This document shows, piece by piece, positions 21,452 through 32,388 of a DNA stretch of 64,000 bases (its first letter is position 1; every line of letters starts with the position of its first letter). Both the position numbers and the translations under genes were made by a program. The stretch comes from Pseudomonas sp. Irchel s3h17 (lineage in GTDB: Bacteria; Pseudomonadota; Gammaproteobacteria; Pseudomonadales; Pseudomonadaceae), in NCBI RefSeq assembly GCF_900187505.1, contig NZ_FYDL01000002.1, forward strand, positions 282,637 through 346,636, read 5' to 3'. The notes below the pieces were generated by a model. The model saw only the letters and a list, made by a program, of their open reading frames with translations, did no database searches and was not told the DNA's origin.

Positions 21452-22858
21452 ATGCCTGTGACTAGCCCTATCAGAACCTTGCCGGTGCCGTTGACCCTGG
21501 CCATGGCTATCGCCCTGGCTGGCTGTGCCGGCCTGCCCGACCAGCGCCTGGCCAATGAAGCCCTGAAACGCGGTGACACGGCGCTGGCGCAGCAGAACTA
21601 CAAACAACTGGCGGACCTGGGGTACAGCGAAGCCCAGGTTGGCCTGGCCGACCTGCAAGTGGAAAGCCGTGACCCGGCCCAGATCACGGCGGCCGAAGCC
21701 ACCTACCGCGCGGCCGCCGACATCTCGCCACGGGCCCAGGCTCGCCTGGGGCGCCTGCTGGTGGCCAAGCCGGGGTCGACCGACGCCGAGCGCCATGAGG
21801 CCGAAGGCCTGTTGAAAAAGGCCTTCGCCAATGGCGAAGGCAACACCCTGATCCCGCTGGCCATGCTGTACCTGCAATATCCCCACAGCTTCCCCGAGGT
21901 CAACGCTCAGCAACAGATCAGTCAGTGGCGCACCGCCGGTTACCCGGAAGCCAGTCTGGCCCAGGTGCTGCTGTATCGCACACAGGGCACGTACGACCAA
22001 CACCTGGACGACGTCGAGCGCATCTGCAAAGCCGCACTCACGACCACCGACATCTGCTACGTCGAGTTGGCCACGGTCTATCAGAAACGTGCCCAGCCCG
22101 AGCAACAGGCAGAACTGCTCACGCAACTGCACGCCGCGTTTGCCCGTGGCGCCGTGTCCGCTCAACGCATGGACAGCGTCGCCCGGGTCCTGAGCGATGC
22201 CAGCCTCGGCAAGCCGGACGAAAAAACCGCGCAAGCCATGCTGGAACAGATCGCTCCAGGCTACCCGGCATCCTGGGTCAGCCTCGCACAGTTGCTCTAC
22301 GACTTCCCCGAACTGGGTGACGTCGACACGCTGATGCACTACCTGGACAACGGCCGCGCCGCTGATCAACCGCGGGCCGAATTGCTGCTGGGCAAGCTCT
22401 ACTTCGAAGGCAAATGGGTACCGGCCGACGCCAAGGTCGCCGAAGCGCATTTCCAGAAAGCCGTGGGCAAGGAAGTCGCCGCCGACTACTACCTGGGGCA
22501 GATCTACCGCCGAGGCTATCTGGGCCAGGTCTATCCACAAAAAGCCCTGGACCACTTGCTGACGGCTGCGCGTAACGGCCAGAACAGCGCCGACTTCGCC
22601 ATTGCCCAGTTGTTCTCCCAAGGCAAGGGCACCCGGCCCGACCCGCTCAATGCCTATGTCTTCAGCCAACTGGCCAAGGCCCAGAACACCCCGCAAGCCA
22701 ATGAACTGGCCAACACACTCGAAGCCCAACTGCCCCCTGCGCAACTGGCCGAGGCCCAACGCCTGTTGCGACAAGAACAGGCCATGCGTGGTGCCTTGAG
22801 CCACAACCCAATGGCCGCGCAGGCCCTGCAAGCAGAAGACGGCGAGGAATCCCTATGA
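21452..22858 (+). CDS. algK: Alginate export outer-membrane lipoprotein AlgK
   Basis: A 468-residue TPR/Sel1-like scaffold on the periplasmic face of the outer membrane that helps place the AlgE porin and links the secretion complex. The signal sequence ends in a lipobox, LAGC, at about residues 22-25. Sel1-type repeats such as [21 protein letters not shown] are visible. It overlaps the algE start by four bases (ATGA), so the two are translationally coupled. Confidence 0.95.
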   Translation: MPVTSPIRTLPVPLTLAMAIALAGCAGLPDQRLANEALKRGDTALAQQNYKQLADLGYSEAQVGLADLQVESRDPAQITAAEATYRAAADISPRAQARLGRLLVAKPGSTDAERHEAEGLLKKAFANGEGNTLIPLAMLYLQYPHSFPEVNAQQQISQWRTAGYPEASLAQVLLYRTQGTYDQHLDDVERICKAALTTTDICYVELATVYQKRAQPEQQAELLTQLHAAFARGAVSAQRMDSVARVLSDASLGKPDEKTAQAMLEQIAPGYPASWVSLAQLLYDFPELGDVDTLMHYLDNGRAADQPRAELLLGKLYFEGKWVPADAKVAEAHFQKAVGKEVAADYYLGQIYRRGYLGQVYPQKALDHLLTAARNGQNSADFAIAQLFSQGKGTRPDPLNAYVFSQLAKAQNTPQANELANTLEAQLPPAQLAEAQRLLRQEQAMRGALSHNPMAAQALQAEDGEESL

Positions 22859-24342
22859 AGTTGAACCCCTTTGTGAAAGCCGGTATCGGCCTGAGCTTTG
22901 CCCTGTTGTGGTCGTGCCCGACACTGGCCGCGATGACCGACACCAAGAACTTCGGCCTGGACGTGAAGATCACCGGCCAATCCGAGGACGACCGCGACCT
23001 GGGCACGCTGCCTGGCGGCGACGTCAACGGCGTGGGCCTGGACGTGCGTCCGTGGGTCTACGGCGAAAGCGGCAACTGGAGTGCCTTCGCCATGGGCCAG
23101 GCCGTGACCTCCACCGACATCATCGAGACCGACACCCTGCAGCAGTCCGACACTGAGGGCACCCAGGGCAGTAACGACGATGGCCGCGAGAGCAAAAAGA
23201 ACTACCTGGCGATGCGTGAGTTCTGGGTCGGCTACGGCGGCCTGACCCCCTACCCCGGCGAGGTCCTCAAGTTCGGTCGCCAGCGTCTGCGCAACGACGA
23301 CGGCCAATGGCGCGACACCAACATCGAAGCGCTGAACTGGACCTTCGACACCACCCTGTTGAAAGCCAATGTCGGCGTTGCCGAACGCTTCAGCGAATAC
23401 CGTACCGACCTGACCGAGCTGGCACCCGAGGACAAGGATCGCCTGCACCTGTACGGCGATATCGCGACCCAATGGACACCGGGGCAATGGGTCGGCCTGC
23501 GTGCCCATCATACCCACGACGACGGCAAGCTCGACTACCCGACACCCGGCGAAGTGCCTGATGCCAGCGACAAGAAACAGAACGGCGACCTGAGCTGGGT
23601 CGGCCTGGAAGCCAACAGCGACGCCTACAACTGGCGCAACACCAACACGATCAACTACTGGGCGAGCATCACCGGCATGACCGGCGATCGTGACACCGTC
23701 AACCCGCTCAATGCCGATGGCAGCCAGCCGGTCGATGCCAAGCGCAGCGGCGACGTCGACGGCTGGGCCACGGACCTGGGGGTGCGTCTGCGCCTTGATC
23801 CGCAATGGCAAGTCGGTGCGGCCTACGCCCGCGCCAGCAGCGATTACGAACAGAACGGCCTGCAAAGCAACCGCTCCAACTACACCGGTACGCGCTCGCG
23901 GGTTCACCGTTTTGGCGAAGCGTTCCGTGGCGAGATGAACAACATGCAGAGCGCCACCCTGTTCGGCTCCTGGATGCTCCAGGACGACTACGACGCCAGC
24001 CTGGTCTACCACAAGTTCTGGCGTGTCGACGGCAACAAGCCGGTCGGCAGCAACGGCATCAATGCCGTGGAAAACAACTATGACGACGTCACCGGCGCCC
24101 TGCTGTCCAGCACCTCGCTGCCACTGGAAGACGGCAATAAAGACCTCGGCCAGGAAGTCGACCTGGTGGTCACCAAGTACTTCAAGCACGGCTTGCTGCC
24201 AGCGAACCTGAGCCAGTCGATCGATGAACCGGCGGCGCTGGTGCGTGTTCGCGGCGGCGTGTTCAAACCGGGCGACGCCTATGGCAACCAGGTCGATTCG
24301 TACATGCACCGCGCATTCGTCGACGTGATCTGGCACTTCTGA
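22855..24342 (+). CDS. algE: Alginate outer-membrane porin AlgE
   Basis: A 495-residue outer-membrane beta-barrel that exports alginate. The signal peptide [20 protein letters not shown]... ends near TLAA/M. The mature part alternates polar and aromatic strands and ends in FVDVIWHF with the terminal Phe typical of outer-membrane proteins. Length matches P. aeruginosa AlgE (490), an 18-stranded barrel with an arginine-rich selectivity filter. It is coupled to algK by overlap. Confidence 0.96.
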   Translation: MKLNPFVKAGIGLSFALLWSCPTLAAMTDTKNFGLDVKITGQSEDDRDLGTLPGGDVNGVGLDVRPWVYGESGNWSAFAMGQAVTSTDIIETDTLQQSDTEGTQGSNDDGRESKKNYLAMREFWVGYGGLTPYPGEVLKFGRQRLRNDDGQWRDTNIEALNWTFDTTLLKANVGVAERFSEYRTDLTELAPEDKDRLHLYGDIATQWTPGQWVGLRAHHTHDDGKLDYPTPGEVPDASDKKQNGDLSWVGLEANSDAYNWRNTNTINYWASITGMTGDRDTVNPLNADGSQPVDAKRSGDVDGWATDLGVRLRLDPQWQVGAAYARASSDYEQNGLQSNRSNYTGTRSRVHRFGEAFRGEMNNMQSATLFGSWMLQDDYDASLVYHKFWRVDGNKPVGSNGINAVENNYDDVTGALLSSTSLPLEDGNKDLGQEVDLVVTKYFKHGLLPANLSQSIDEPAALVRVRGGVFKPGDAYGNQVDSYMHRAFVDVIWHF

Positions 24343-24368
24343 TGCAAGCCGCCAAGGGAGTGCCCCGG

Positions 24369-25961
24369 ATGAACATCCCAGCGACCAACCGTTCGCTCGG
24401 CCTGTTGGCTGCTGCGTTGCTGCTGGCCAGTAACGCAGCGCTTGCCAGCGTCGAACCTGCCGCGCCTGCCCAGAAAGGCAAGCCGGTGACCGTGGCCAAG
24501 GAACTGCAGCAGGCCAAGACCTACACCGTCAGCAGCGCACCGACCGCGCCACTGGAACTGGCGGCGCCGACCTTGCCCGACCTGTCCGGCTATACCGCGC
24601 AAGCGGTCGAGGCGAAGATCGTGCGCAGCAAGGCCGGCAAGGTCAGCGTGCGGCGGATGATGCAGGAAGACGCGCTGAAGGACTTCATCGGCGGCGATAA
24701 CAAGATGGCCGAATGGGTGGTGCGTCAACACGGCATCCCCCAGGCGATCTTTATCGACGACGGCTACGTGAACCTCAAGGACCTGGCCAAGACACTGCCC
24801 AAACAGTACTTCAGCGAAACGGCACCGGGCGTGTTCCTGGCCAGGTTGCCGATCGTGGTCGGGGCCAAGGGCATCCTCGACATCGACCAGCAGACCCAGG
24901 AGTTGCGCCTGTCCGAAGAGGCCGGTTCGTTCCTGGTCAACGACGGCCAGCTGTTCGTGCGCGACACGCAAATCACCGGCTGGCGCGAGAAGGAAAACGG
25001 CCCTGCAAGCTTCCGCTCGCCCAAGGAGTTCCGCCCGTTCCTGCTGGCCTGGGGTGGCACCCAGACGTACATCGTCAACAGCAAGATGGCCAGCTTCGGC
25101 TACGCCAACAGTAAGTCCTACGGGGTGAGTATTTCCCAGTACACGCCCAACATGGCCAAGGTGCTCAAGCGCCCGGAACCGACCGGATGGATCATCGGTT
25201 CCGAGTTCTCGGACATGTGGTACGGCTTCTACTGCTATGAGACCCGGGACTTCGTGGTCAAGGGCAACACCTACCGCGACAACATCGTCTACGGTATCGA
25301 CCCCCACGACCGTTCCCATGGCCTGATCATCGCGGACAACACCGTCCATGGCACGAAGAAGAAGCACGGCATCATCATTTCCCGTGAAGTGAATGACAGC
25401 TTCATCTTCAACAACCGCAGCTACGACAACAAGTTGTCAGGGCTGGTGATCGACCGTAACAGCGTCAACAACCTGATCGCCTACAACGAGATCTACCGCA
25501 ACCACACCGACGGCATCACCCTCTACGAGAGTGCCGACAACCTGCTGTGGGGCAACAAGGTGATCAGCAACCAGCGCCACGGCATTCGTATTCGTAACAG
25601 CGTGAACATTCGTCTCTACGAAAACGTTGCCATGGCCAACGGCCTGACCGGCGTCTACGGCCACATCAAGGACCTGAGCGACACCGACCGTGACATCAAG
25701 CTCGACCCGTTCGATGCCCAGGTGTCGCTGATCGTGGTCGGCGGTGAACTGGCGGCCAACGGCAGCGGACCGATGTCCATCGACTCGCCGTTGAGCGTCG
25801 AGCTGTACCGGGTGTCGATGCTTGCCCCGACCAAATCCAGTGGCATCAGCTTCTCGGGGATCCTGGGCGAACGCCAGGACGAAATCCTCGACCTGTTGGT
25901 GCGCCAGCAAAAAGCCGTGCTGATCGACCCCGTCGAACGCCAGACCGACATGCGCGACTGA
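24369..25961 (+). CDS. algG: Mannuronan C5-epimerase AlgG
   Basis: Periplasmic enzyme, 530 residues from this start, converting mannuronate to guluronate in the polymer. A signal peptide (GLLAAALLLASNAALA) precedes a right-handed beta-helix. The catalytic DPHD motif is at residues 311-314. I chose the ATG at 24369 because AAGGGAG lies just upstream; an ATG at 24342 overlapping the algE stop would lengthen the leader by nine residues and lacks a ribosome site. Besides catalysis, AlgG protects the growing chain within the secretion complex. Confidence 0.94.
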   Translation: MNIPATNRSLGLLAAALLLASNAALASVEPAAPAQKGKPVTVAKELQQAKTYTVSSAPTAPLELAAPTLPDLSGYTAQAVEAKIVRSKAGKVSVRRMMQEDALKDFIGGDNKMAEWVVRQHGIPQAIFIDDGYVNLKDLAKTLPKQYFSETAPGVFLARLPIVVGAKGILDIDQQTQELRLSEEAGSFLVNDGQLFVRDTQITGWREKENGPASFRSPKEFRPFLLAWGGTQTYIVNSKMASFGYANSKSYGVSISQYTPNMAKVLKRPEPTGWIIGSEFSDMWYGFYCYETRDFVVKGNTYRDNIVYGIDPHDRSHGLIIADNTVHGTKKKHGIIISREVNDSFIFNNRSYDNKLSGLVIDRNSVNNLIAYNEIYRNHTDGITLYESADNLLWGNKVISNQRHGIRIRNSVNIRLYENVAMANGLTGVYGHIKDLSDTDRDIKLDPFDAQVSLIVVGGELAANGSGPMSIDSPLSVELYRVSMLAPTKSSGISFSGILGERQDEILDLLVRQQKAVLIDPVERQTDMRD

Positions 25962-25972
25962 GGATGACATTC

Positions 25973-27421
25973 ATGAAGCCACATCTGATCAAACTGTTCA
26001 GCCTCACCGGCCTGACCGCGGCCATGTTCACTGCCAGCCTTGCGGCCAGCGCGGACGATGGCAAGGCACCGGCCTTTACCGCCGAACCGTGCTGCAACCT
26101 GTGCCCCGAGGCCCACGACGCGAAAAACTACACCACTCGTTATCAGCAAAACTTCACCACCCTGGTGCAGGCGCAAGGCGACTGGTTGTTCCGTACCCGG
26201 GAAGACCTGCGCACCGAATTCACTACCACGGCCGAAGGCTACCGCCGCCTCAAGCAACTGCACGATGCGTTCAAGAGCAAAGGCATTGAACTGGTGGTGG
26301 TCTACCAGCCGACCCGTGGCCTGGTGAACCGCAACAAACTCAACCCCCAGGAAAAGGCCGCGTTCGATTACGACAAGGCGCTGAAAAACTACCAGACCAT
26401 GCTCGGGCGTTTTGCCGAGATGGGCTACGTGGTGCCGGACCTCTCGCCACTGACCGACGAATCGCTGCCGGAGACCCTGCCTGCCCACGATTTCTACTTC
26501 CGAGGCGACCAACACTGGACCCCGTACGGCGCCCAGCGCACCGCAAAAATCGTCGCCGAGAAGGTCAAGCAACTGCCAGGGTTCGCCGACATTCCCAAGC
26601 GTGAGTTCGAAACCAAAAAGACCGGACGCATGGGCAAGACCGGTACCCTGCACAACATGGCCGGGCAACTGTGCGGCACCAGTTATGCCATCCAGTACAT
26701 GGACCAGTTCACCACCGAGCCCAAGGGCGAGGCGGCAGACGGCGACCTGTTCAGCGATGCCGGCAACCCGCAGATCACCCTGGTCGGCACCAGCCACAGC
26801 GGCAAGAACTACAACTTCTCCGGGTTCCTGGAAGAGGCCATCGGCGCCGACATTCTCAACGTCGCCTTCCCCGGTGGCGGCCTGGAAGGCTCGATGCTGC
26901 AGTACCTGGGCAGCGACGAGTTCCAGAAGACCCCACCGAAAATCCTCATCTGGGAGTTCTCGCCGTTGTATCGCCTGGACCAGGAAACCATCTACCGCCA
27001 GATGATGGCGTTGCTCGATAACGGGTGCGAAGGCAAGGACGCGCTGATGAGCAGCAGCACCACGCTCAAGCCCGGCAAGAACGAGTTGATGGTCAACCGC
27101 CAGAACATGGACCTGCGCAACAGCAGCCACCAGGTCGATATTCGTTTCGCCGACCCGTCGGTGAAAACCCTGCAAGCCACCCTCTGGTACATGAACGGTC
27201 GCCACGAGGACATCAAGATCGACAAACCGGAAACCGCCGACACCGACGGTCGCTTCGCCTTTGAATTGCGCACCGATGAAGACTGGGCCTCGCAGAACCT
27301 GCTGGCCCTTGAAGTCCAGGGCCCGGAAGCGGGCGCCGCGGGGCAAAAAATCGACGCAAAAATCTGCAAACGCAACGTATTCCCGAGCGCTGGGCAACGT
27401 ACCGCCCAGCTCGGGCAATGA
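25973..27421 (+). CDS. algX: Alginate O-acetyltransferase AlgX
   Basis: Periplasmic SGNH-hydrolase-like acetyltransferase, 482 residues, that transfers acetyl groups to mannuronate residues. The triad is visible as Asp179 and His181 in GDQHW and Ser274 in GTSHS, each five residues later than the numbers known for P. aeruginosa. A signal peptide ends [12 protein letters not shown]-terminal carbohydrate-binding region follows. The ATG at 25973 is chosen over 25964 because GAGG is eight bases upstream. Confidence 0.95.
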   Translation: MKPHLIKLFSLTGLTAAMFTASLAASADDGKAPAFTAEPCCNLCPEAHDAKNYTTRYQQNFTTLVQAQGDWLFRTREDLRTEFTTTAEGYRRLKQLHDAFKSKGIELVVVYQPTRGLVNRNKLNPQEKAAFDYDKALKNYQTMLGRFAEMGYVVPDLSPLTDESLPETLPAHDFYFRGDQHWTPYGAQRTAKIVAEKVKQLPGFADIPKREFETKKTGRMGKTGTLHNMAGQLCGTSYAIQYMDQFTTEPKGEAADGDLFSDAGNPQITLVGTSHSGKNYNFSGFLEEAIGADILNVAFPGGGLEGSMLQYLGSDEFQKTPPKILIWEFSPLYRLDQETIYRQMMALLDNGCEGKDALMSSSTTLKPGKNELMVNRQNMDLRNSSHQVDIRFADPSVKTLQATLWYMNGRHEDIKIDKPETADTDGRFAFELRTDEDWASQNLLALEVQGPEAGAAGQKIDAKICKRNVFPSAGQRTAQLGQ

Positions 27422-27429
27422 GGTCTGCC

Positions 27430-28551
27430 ATGCACACTGCGACGCTGAAACACCTGTTGGCACCAACGCTCCTGAGCCTGGCGATGTTCGCCGGGGTCAC
27501 CCAGGCGGCCGAGGCGCTGCGCCCTCCTCAGGGCTATTTTGCACCTGTGGATAAATTCAAGACCGGTGATAGCGGCCAGGGTTGTGAGGCAATACCGACC
27601 CCGTACACCGGTGCCCTGCAATTTCGCAGCAAGTACGAAGGCTCGGACAAGGCCCGTTCGACCCTGAACCGGGAATCGGAAAAAGCCTTTCGCGACGCCA
27701 CCGCCGACATCACCGCAATCGAACGCGGCACCAGCAAGCAGGTGATGCAGTTCATGCGTGATGGTCGCCCGGAACAGCTCGACTGCACCCTTAGCTGGTT
27801 GACGGCCTGGGCCAAGGCCGATGCGTTGATGTCCAAAGACTTCAACCACACCGGCAAGTCGATGCGCAAATGGGCGCTGGGCAGCATGGCCTCGGCCTAC
27901 ATCCGCCTGAAGTTCTCCGACTCCCGTCCACTGGCGGCTCACCCGCAAGAGGCGCAATTGATCGAAGCCTGGTTCAGCCAGATGGCCGACCAGGTGGTCA
28001 GCGACTGGGACAACCTGCCGCTGGATAACACCAACAACCACTCGTATTGGGCGGCCTGGTCAGTGATGGCGACCTCGGTCGCCACCAACCGCCGCGACCT
28101 GTTCGACTGGGCGGTCAAGGAATTCAAGGTCGGCGCCAACCAGGTCGACGCCCAGGGCTTCTTGCCCAACGAACTCAAGCGCCAGCAACGGGCATTGGCC
28201 TACCACAACTACGCCCTGCCGCCGCTGGCGATGATCGCCAGCTTCGCCCAGGTCAACGGTGTCGACCTGCGCCAGGAGAACAACGCTGCGCTCAAGCGCC
28301 TGGGTGAGCGGGTGCTGACCGGGGCGAAAGACCCTGAAGCCTTCGAGAAAAAGAACGGCAAGGAGCAGGACATGACCGACCTGAAAGTCGACTCGAAGTT
28401 CGCCTGGCTCGAACCGTACTGCTCGCTCTACACCTGCACGCCGGATGTGCTGAAACGCAAGCGGCAGATGCAACCGTTCAAGACCTTCCGCCTGGGTGGC
28501 GACCTGACCAGGGTCTACGACCCGGTCAACGAAAAAGGCAAAGGGTCTTAA
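27430..28551 (+). CDS. algL: Periplasmic alginate lyase AlgL
   Basis: Family PL5 mannuronate lyase, 373 residues, that degrades alginate stranded in the periplasm. A signal peptide ([16 protein letters not shown]) is followed by the alpha-barrel domain. The active-site segment NNHSYWAAW holds His204 and Tyr206. The start ATG at 27430 follows TGAGG; an ATG at 27418 overlapping the algX stop is also possible. A REPIN separates it from algI. Confidence 0.94.
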   Translation: MHTATLKHLLAPTLLSLAMFAGVTQAAEALRPPQGYFAPVDKFKTGDSGQGCEAIPTPYTGALQFRSKYEGSDKARSTLNRESEKAFRDATADITAIERGTSKQVMQFMRDGRPEQLDCTLSWLTAWAKADALMSKDFNHTGKSMRKWALGSMASAYIRLKFSDSRPLAAHPQEAQLIEAWFSQMADQVVSDWDNLPLDNTNNHSYWAAWSVMATSVATNRRDLFDWAVKEFKVGANQVDAQGFLPNELKRQQRALAYHNYALPPLAMIASFAQVNGVDLRQENNAALKRLGERVLTGAKDPEAFEKKNGKEQDMTDLKVDSKFAWLEPYCSLYTCTPDVLKRKRQMQPFKTFRLGGDLTRVYDPVNEKGKGS

Positions 28552-28563
28552 GACAAACACGAA

Positions 28564-28663
28564 ACCCTGTGGGAGCGGGCTTGCCCGCGAATGCGCTCGG
28601 ACATTCACCAAAGATGTCGACTGACACACCGCTTTCGCGAGCAAGTCCGTTCCCACACAGGGT
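28564..28663. repeat. REPIN within the alginate operon (algL-algI gap; type GTGGGAGCGGGC)
   Basis: Two inverted REP units: ACCCTGTGGGAGCGGGC at the left and GTTCCCACACAGGGT at the right, about 100 bp apart end to end, with TTGCCCGCGA and TCGCGAGCAAG inner halves. It occupies much of the 213-base gap between algL and algI. It may stabilise or attenuate the operon message at this point. Confidence 0.85.
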
Positions 28664-28764
28664 CAGTGCAAGACTTGAGTCGAGTGTTATGCCCCCGGTT
28701 TTTCGATGGGGGGTTTGGGGGGGCCGTTGGCCCTTGACCGTGGGTTTTACAAGGAGAGACCGGG

Positions 28765-30330
28765 ATGGTGTTTTCATCCAACGTGTTCCTGTTTTTGTTC
28801 TTGCCGATCTTTCTCGGCCTGTACTACTTGAGCGGGCAACGCTATCGCAACCTGCTGCTATTGATCGCCAGCTATGTGTTCTATGCCTGGTGGCGCGTGG
28901 ACTTCCTGGCGTTGTTCGCCGCCGTCACGCTATGGAACTACTGGATCGGCCTGAAAGTCGGCGCCGCCGGCGTCAGGACCAAGCCGGCACAGCGCTGGCT
29001 GCTGCTGGGCGTGGCGGTCGACCTGTGCATCCTGGGCTACTTCAAGTACGCCAACTTCGGCGTCGACAGCATCAACGCCATGATGACCTCGGTGGGACTT
29101 GAGCCGTTCATCCTGACCCACGTGCTGCTGCCGATCGGGATCTCGTTCTACATCTTCGAGTCCATCAGCTACATCATCGACGTCTACCGTGGCGACACGC
29201 CGGCGACCCGCAACCTGATCGACTTCGCGGCGTTCGTGGCGATCTTCCCGCACCTGATCGCCGGTCCCGTGTTGCGCTTTCGCGACCTGGCCGACCAGTT
29301 CAACCATCGCACCCACACCCTCGACAAATTCTCCGAGGGCTGCACACGGTTCATGCAGGGCTTCATCAAGAAGGTGTTCATCGCCGACACCCTGGCGGTG
29401 GTCGCCGACCATTGCTTCGCCCTGCAAAACCCGACCACGGGGGATGCCTGGCTCGGTGCGCTGGCCTACACCGCACAGCTGTACTTCGACTTCTCCGGCT
29501 ACAGCGACATGGCCATCGGCCTGGGGCTGATGATGGGTTTCCGCTTCATGGAAAACTTCAAGCAGCCCTACATCAGCCAGTCGATCACCGAGTTCTGGCG
29601 GCGCTGGCACATCAGCCTGTCCACCTGGCTGCGGGACTACCTGTACATCACCCTGGGCGGTAACCGCAAAGGCACGTTGACCACTTACCGCAACCTGTTC
29701 CTGACCATGTTGCTCGGTGGCCTGTGGCACGGCGCCAACATCACTTACATCGTCTGGGGCGCGTGGCACGGCATGTGGCTGGCGATTGAAAAAGCCATCG
29801 GCCTCAACACCTCGCCACGCAGTTTCAATCCGGTGCGCTGGGCCCTGACTTTCCTGCTGGTAGTGATGGGTTGGGTGATCTTCCGCGCCGAAAACCTGCA
29901 CGTCGCCGGTCGCATGTACGGCGCCATGTTCAGCTTCGGCGACTGGTCGCTCTCGGAGCTCAATCAGGCCAGCCTCACCGGCCTGCAAGTCGCGACCCTG
30001 ATCGTGGCTTACGTGACGCTCGCGTTCTTCGGCCTGCGCGACTTCTACAGCAACCAGCCACCGGTCAAGACCAAGCCTGCGGTGAACGTCGATGCCGATG
30101 GCCCGGCCGCCGCCCAACCGGGCCTGATCAAAGCCGTGCCTGGGGATAACCCGGCAAGCATCCACGCGCCTGGCTACACCGCTGGTGTCGAAGCCCAGGT
30201 GCAACCCGCCTACTGGACGGCTGACGGGTCGCGTTTCGTGATGCGCGCACTGGTGCTGCTGCTGTTCATCGCTTCGATTCTCAAACTCTCGGCGCAAAGC
30301 TTCTCGCCGTTCCTTTACTTCCAGTTCTGA
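28765..30330 (+). CDS. algI: Alginate O-acetylation membrane protein AlgI (MBOAT)
   Basis: Inner-membrane MBOAT acyl carrier, 521 residues, that passes acetyl groups from the cytoplasm to periplasmic AlgJ/AlgX. The conserved catalytic histidine is His322 in GLWHGAN, the number known in P. aeruginosa; EFWRRWHISLSTWLRDY is the second family block. Many hydrophobic helices span the sequence. A ribosome site AAGGAGA precedes the ATG. Confidence 0.96.
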   Translation: MVFSSNVFLFLFLPIFLGLYYLSGQRYRNLLLLIASYVFYAWWRVDFLALFAAVTLWNYWIGLKVGAAGVRTKPAQRWLLLGVAVDLCILGYFKYANFGVDSINAMMTSVGLEPFILTHVLLPIGISFYIFESISYIIDVYRGDTPATRNLIDFAAFVAIFPHLIAGPVLRFRDLADQFNHRTHTLDKFSEGCTRFMQGFIKKVFIADTLAVVADHCFALQNPTTGDAWLGALAYTAQLYFDFSGYSDMAIGLGLMMGFRFMENFKQPYISQSITEFWRRWHISLSTWLRDYLYITLGGNRKGTLTTYRNLFLTMLLGGLWHGANITYIVWGAWHGMWLAIEKAIGLNTSPRSFNPVRWALTFLLVVMGWVIFRAENLHVAGRMYGAMFSFGDWSLSELNQASLTGLQVATLIVAYVTLAFFGLRDFYSNQPPVKTKPAVNVDADGPAAAQPGLIKAVPGDNPASIHAPGYTAGVEAQVQPAYWTADGSRFVMRALVLLLFIASILKLSAQSFSPFLYFQF

Positions 30331-30341
30331 GGGATCTGACC

Positions 30342-31517
30342 ATGACCCGCTCATTACGTCTGTTCTACATCGCCCTGTTCCTGGTGACCCTGATGGTCCT
30401 GGGCCTGTGGTCGATGCGCAGCTTCTTCGGCTTCAACACCAACCCCGACGCCACCGTGCTCAACGGTCGCTGGGCCAAGGCCGTGGAAACCCATTACGAC
30501 GACCAGTTCCCGATCAAGCGCCTGGGCACCAACCTGTGGGCGGCCCTGGACTTCAAGCTGTTCAACGAAGGTCGTCCGGGCGTGGTGCTCGGTCGCGACC
30601 AGTGGCTGTACAGCGATGAAGAGTTCCACCCGATCGTCAACGAAGAGCTGAACCTGCAAGGCAACTACGCACTGGTCGAAGGCGTGCGCCAGACCCTCAA
30701 GGCCAGCGGCGTGCAGCTGGTGATGGCAGTGGTTCCAGCCAAGGTGCGGTTGTACCCGGAGCATCTGGCCGAGGTTAAACCGGCCAGCATCCACGCCGAT
30801 CTCTACAAGGACTTCCACAACCGCCTGGCCGCCGACCGGATCCTCGCTCCCGACCTGCTGGGGCCGTTCAAGCAAGCCAAACAGGACGGTCAGCAAGTAT
30901 TCCTGCGTACCGACACCCACTGGACCCCGGAGGGCGCACAAATCGCCGCCGAGCAATTGGCCAGGACCATTGCCGACAAGACGCTGCTCAGTGGCCCACC
31001 ACAGCGCTTCGTCACCGAAACCACGGAGAACGTCAGCCACAAGGGCGACCTGCGCCTGTTCCTGCCGCTGGATCCGTTGTTCGAAAACCTGATGCCGGCC
31101 ACCGAGGCCTTGCAAAAGCGCCGCACCCTGGCGGTTGAAGATCCATCCGTCGGTGATGACGCGCTGTTTGCCGACAGCGAAGTACCGGTCGCACTGATCG
31201 GTACCAGCTACAGCGCCAACTCCGACTGGAACTTTGTCGGGGCGCTCAAGCAGGCGCTGCACAGCGATGTGGTCAATTACGCCGAAGACGGTCACGGCCC
31301 GATTCTGCCGATGCTCAGCTACCTGAAAAGCGACGCCTTCAAGAACAGCCCTCCGCAAGTGCTGATCTGGGAGTTCCCTGAACGATATCTGCCGGTGAAC
31401 AACGAAATCGGCGACGCCGACCCGCAGTGGGTCGCAGCGCTCAAACAAGCCGGTGCCCGCCAACAAAACGTAGCCATCAACAGCAAATCCGAGACGCCCG
31501 ACCGGGCGCAAAACTGA
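30342..31517 (+). CDS. algJ: Alginate O-acetyltransferase AlgJ
   Basis: A 391-residue periplasmic SGNH-like enzyme held by an N-terminal hydrophobic anchor (YIALFLVTLMVLGLW). The catalytic residues are Asp191 and His193 in TDTHW and Ser289 in GTSYS, one residue later than in P. aeruginosa. AlgJ receives acetyl from AlgI and hands it on for polymer acetylation. It starts 11 bases after algI. Same length as the reference protein. Confidence 0.95.
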   Translation: MTRSLRLFYIALFLVTLMVLGLWSMRSFFGFNTNPDATVLNGRWAKAVETHYDDQFPIKRLGTNLWAALDFKLFNEGRPGVVLGRDQWLYSDEEFHPIVNEELNLQGNYALVEGVRQTLKASGVQLVMAVVPAKVRLYPEHLAEVKPASIHADLYKDFHNRLAADRILAPDLLGPFKQAKQDGQQVFLRTDTHWTPEGAQIAAEQLARTIADKTLLSGPPQRFVTETTENVSHKGDLRLFLPLDPLFENLMPATEALQKRRTLAVEDPSVGDDALFADSEVPVALIGTSYSANSDWNFVGALKQALHSDVVNYAEDGHGPILPMLSYLKSDAFKNSPPQVLIWEFPERYLPVNNEIGDADPQWVAALKQAGARQQNVAINSKSETPDRAQN

Positions 31518-31531
31518 AAGAGGTAATTGCC

Positions 31532-32188
31532 ATGACTTTCACTACAACTCCTAGTCGTCTCGCCAAGACCCTTGCTCTCGTCGCGGGCATGAGTGTCCTG
31601 TCGATGCAGGCCTTCGCCGCCGGTGACGCCGCGCTCTACGGCCCGACCGCGCCGAAAGGCTCGAGCTTCGTGCGTATCTACAACGCCAGCAACGCCGAAG
31701 TCAGCGCCACGGTCGGCAGCACCAGCCTGAGCGACGTCGCACCACTGGCCAGCAGCGACTTCAGCTTCATGCCCGGTGGCGACTACAGCGCCAAGGTCGG
31801 CAGCCAGACCCTGCCGGTGAAACTGGCGGCCGATCACTATTACACCCTGGTCAACAACGCCAGCGGCCAACCCCAATTGATCGAAGAACCACCGTTCAAG
31901 AACAAGCAGAAATCCCTGGTGCGGATGCAGAACCTCAGTGACAAGGCCCTGACCCTGAAGACCGCCGACGGCAAGACCGAGGTGGTCAAGAGCGTTGCCG
32001 CCAAGGGCCGTGGCGAACGCGAAATCAACCCGGTGAAAGTCAGCCTGGCGCTGTATGACGGCGAGCAGAAAGTCGGCGACGTGAAACCCGTTGCGCTGGA
32101 GCGCGGTGAAGCAGCGGTGCTGTACGTCACCGGAAGCGGCAGCAGCCTGTCGCCGGTATGGGTGAAGCGCCCGGTGTCGACCCGCTGA
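31532..32188 (+). CDS. algF: Alginate O-acetylation adaptor AlgF
   Basis: A periplasmic protein of 218 residues needed for acetylation, with two small beta domains and no catalytic motif. A signal peptide ends MQAFA/AGDAALYGP. I placed the start at the ATG at 31532 after AGAGG; an open frame extends upstream but overlaps algJ. It lies 14 bases after algJ. A REPIN separates it from algA. Confidence 0.94.
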   Translation: MTFTTTPSRLAKTLALVAGMSVLSMQAFAAGDAALYGPTAPKGSSFVRIYNASNAEVSATVGSTSLSDVAPLASSDFSFMPGGDYSAKVGSQTLPVKLAADHYYTLVNNASGQPQLIEEPPFKNKQKSLVRMQNLSDKALTLKTADGKTEVVKSVAAKGRGEREINPVKVSLALYDGEQKVGDVKPVALERGEAAVLYVTGSGSSLSPVWVKRPVSTR

Positions 32189-32196
32189 CACATTGC

Positions 32197-32333
32197 CCAG
32201 GCTGCCCATGCCCCCCTGTAGGAGCGAGCGCGCTCGCGATGAACTCAAGGGCACCGCGTTTCCTCTGGTGCCCCGCGTCATCGTTGACCTCCATCGCGAG
32301 CGCGCTCGCTCCTACAGGGGGGGGGCAGCCTGG
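32197..32333. repeat. REPIN within the alginate operon (algF-algA gap; type GTAGGAGCGAGC)
   Basis: A long near-palindrome. Outer arms CCAGGCTGCCC / GGGCAGCCTGG enclose CTGTAGGAGCGAGCGCGC and its inverted partner GCGCTCGCTCCTACAG, with GATGAACTCAAGG and TCGTTGACCTCCATCG inside. It fills most of the 200-base gap before algA, which ends with the GGAG site of algA. A large hairpin here could lower or separate algA expression from the genes before it. Confidence 0.87.
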
Positions 32334-32388
32334 TACGAAACAAAAGAACGCAGTAGCTCTAACCAAACGATTTTGAAGGAGTAACACC

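Noticed and set aside
20150..22831. Very long antisense open frame (893 codons) opposite alg44 and algK
   Set aside because: Typical shadow frame in high-GC DNA opposite well-supported genes; no domain recognised and codon pattern follows the alg genes.
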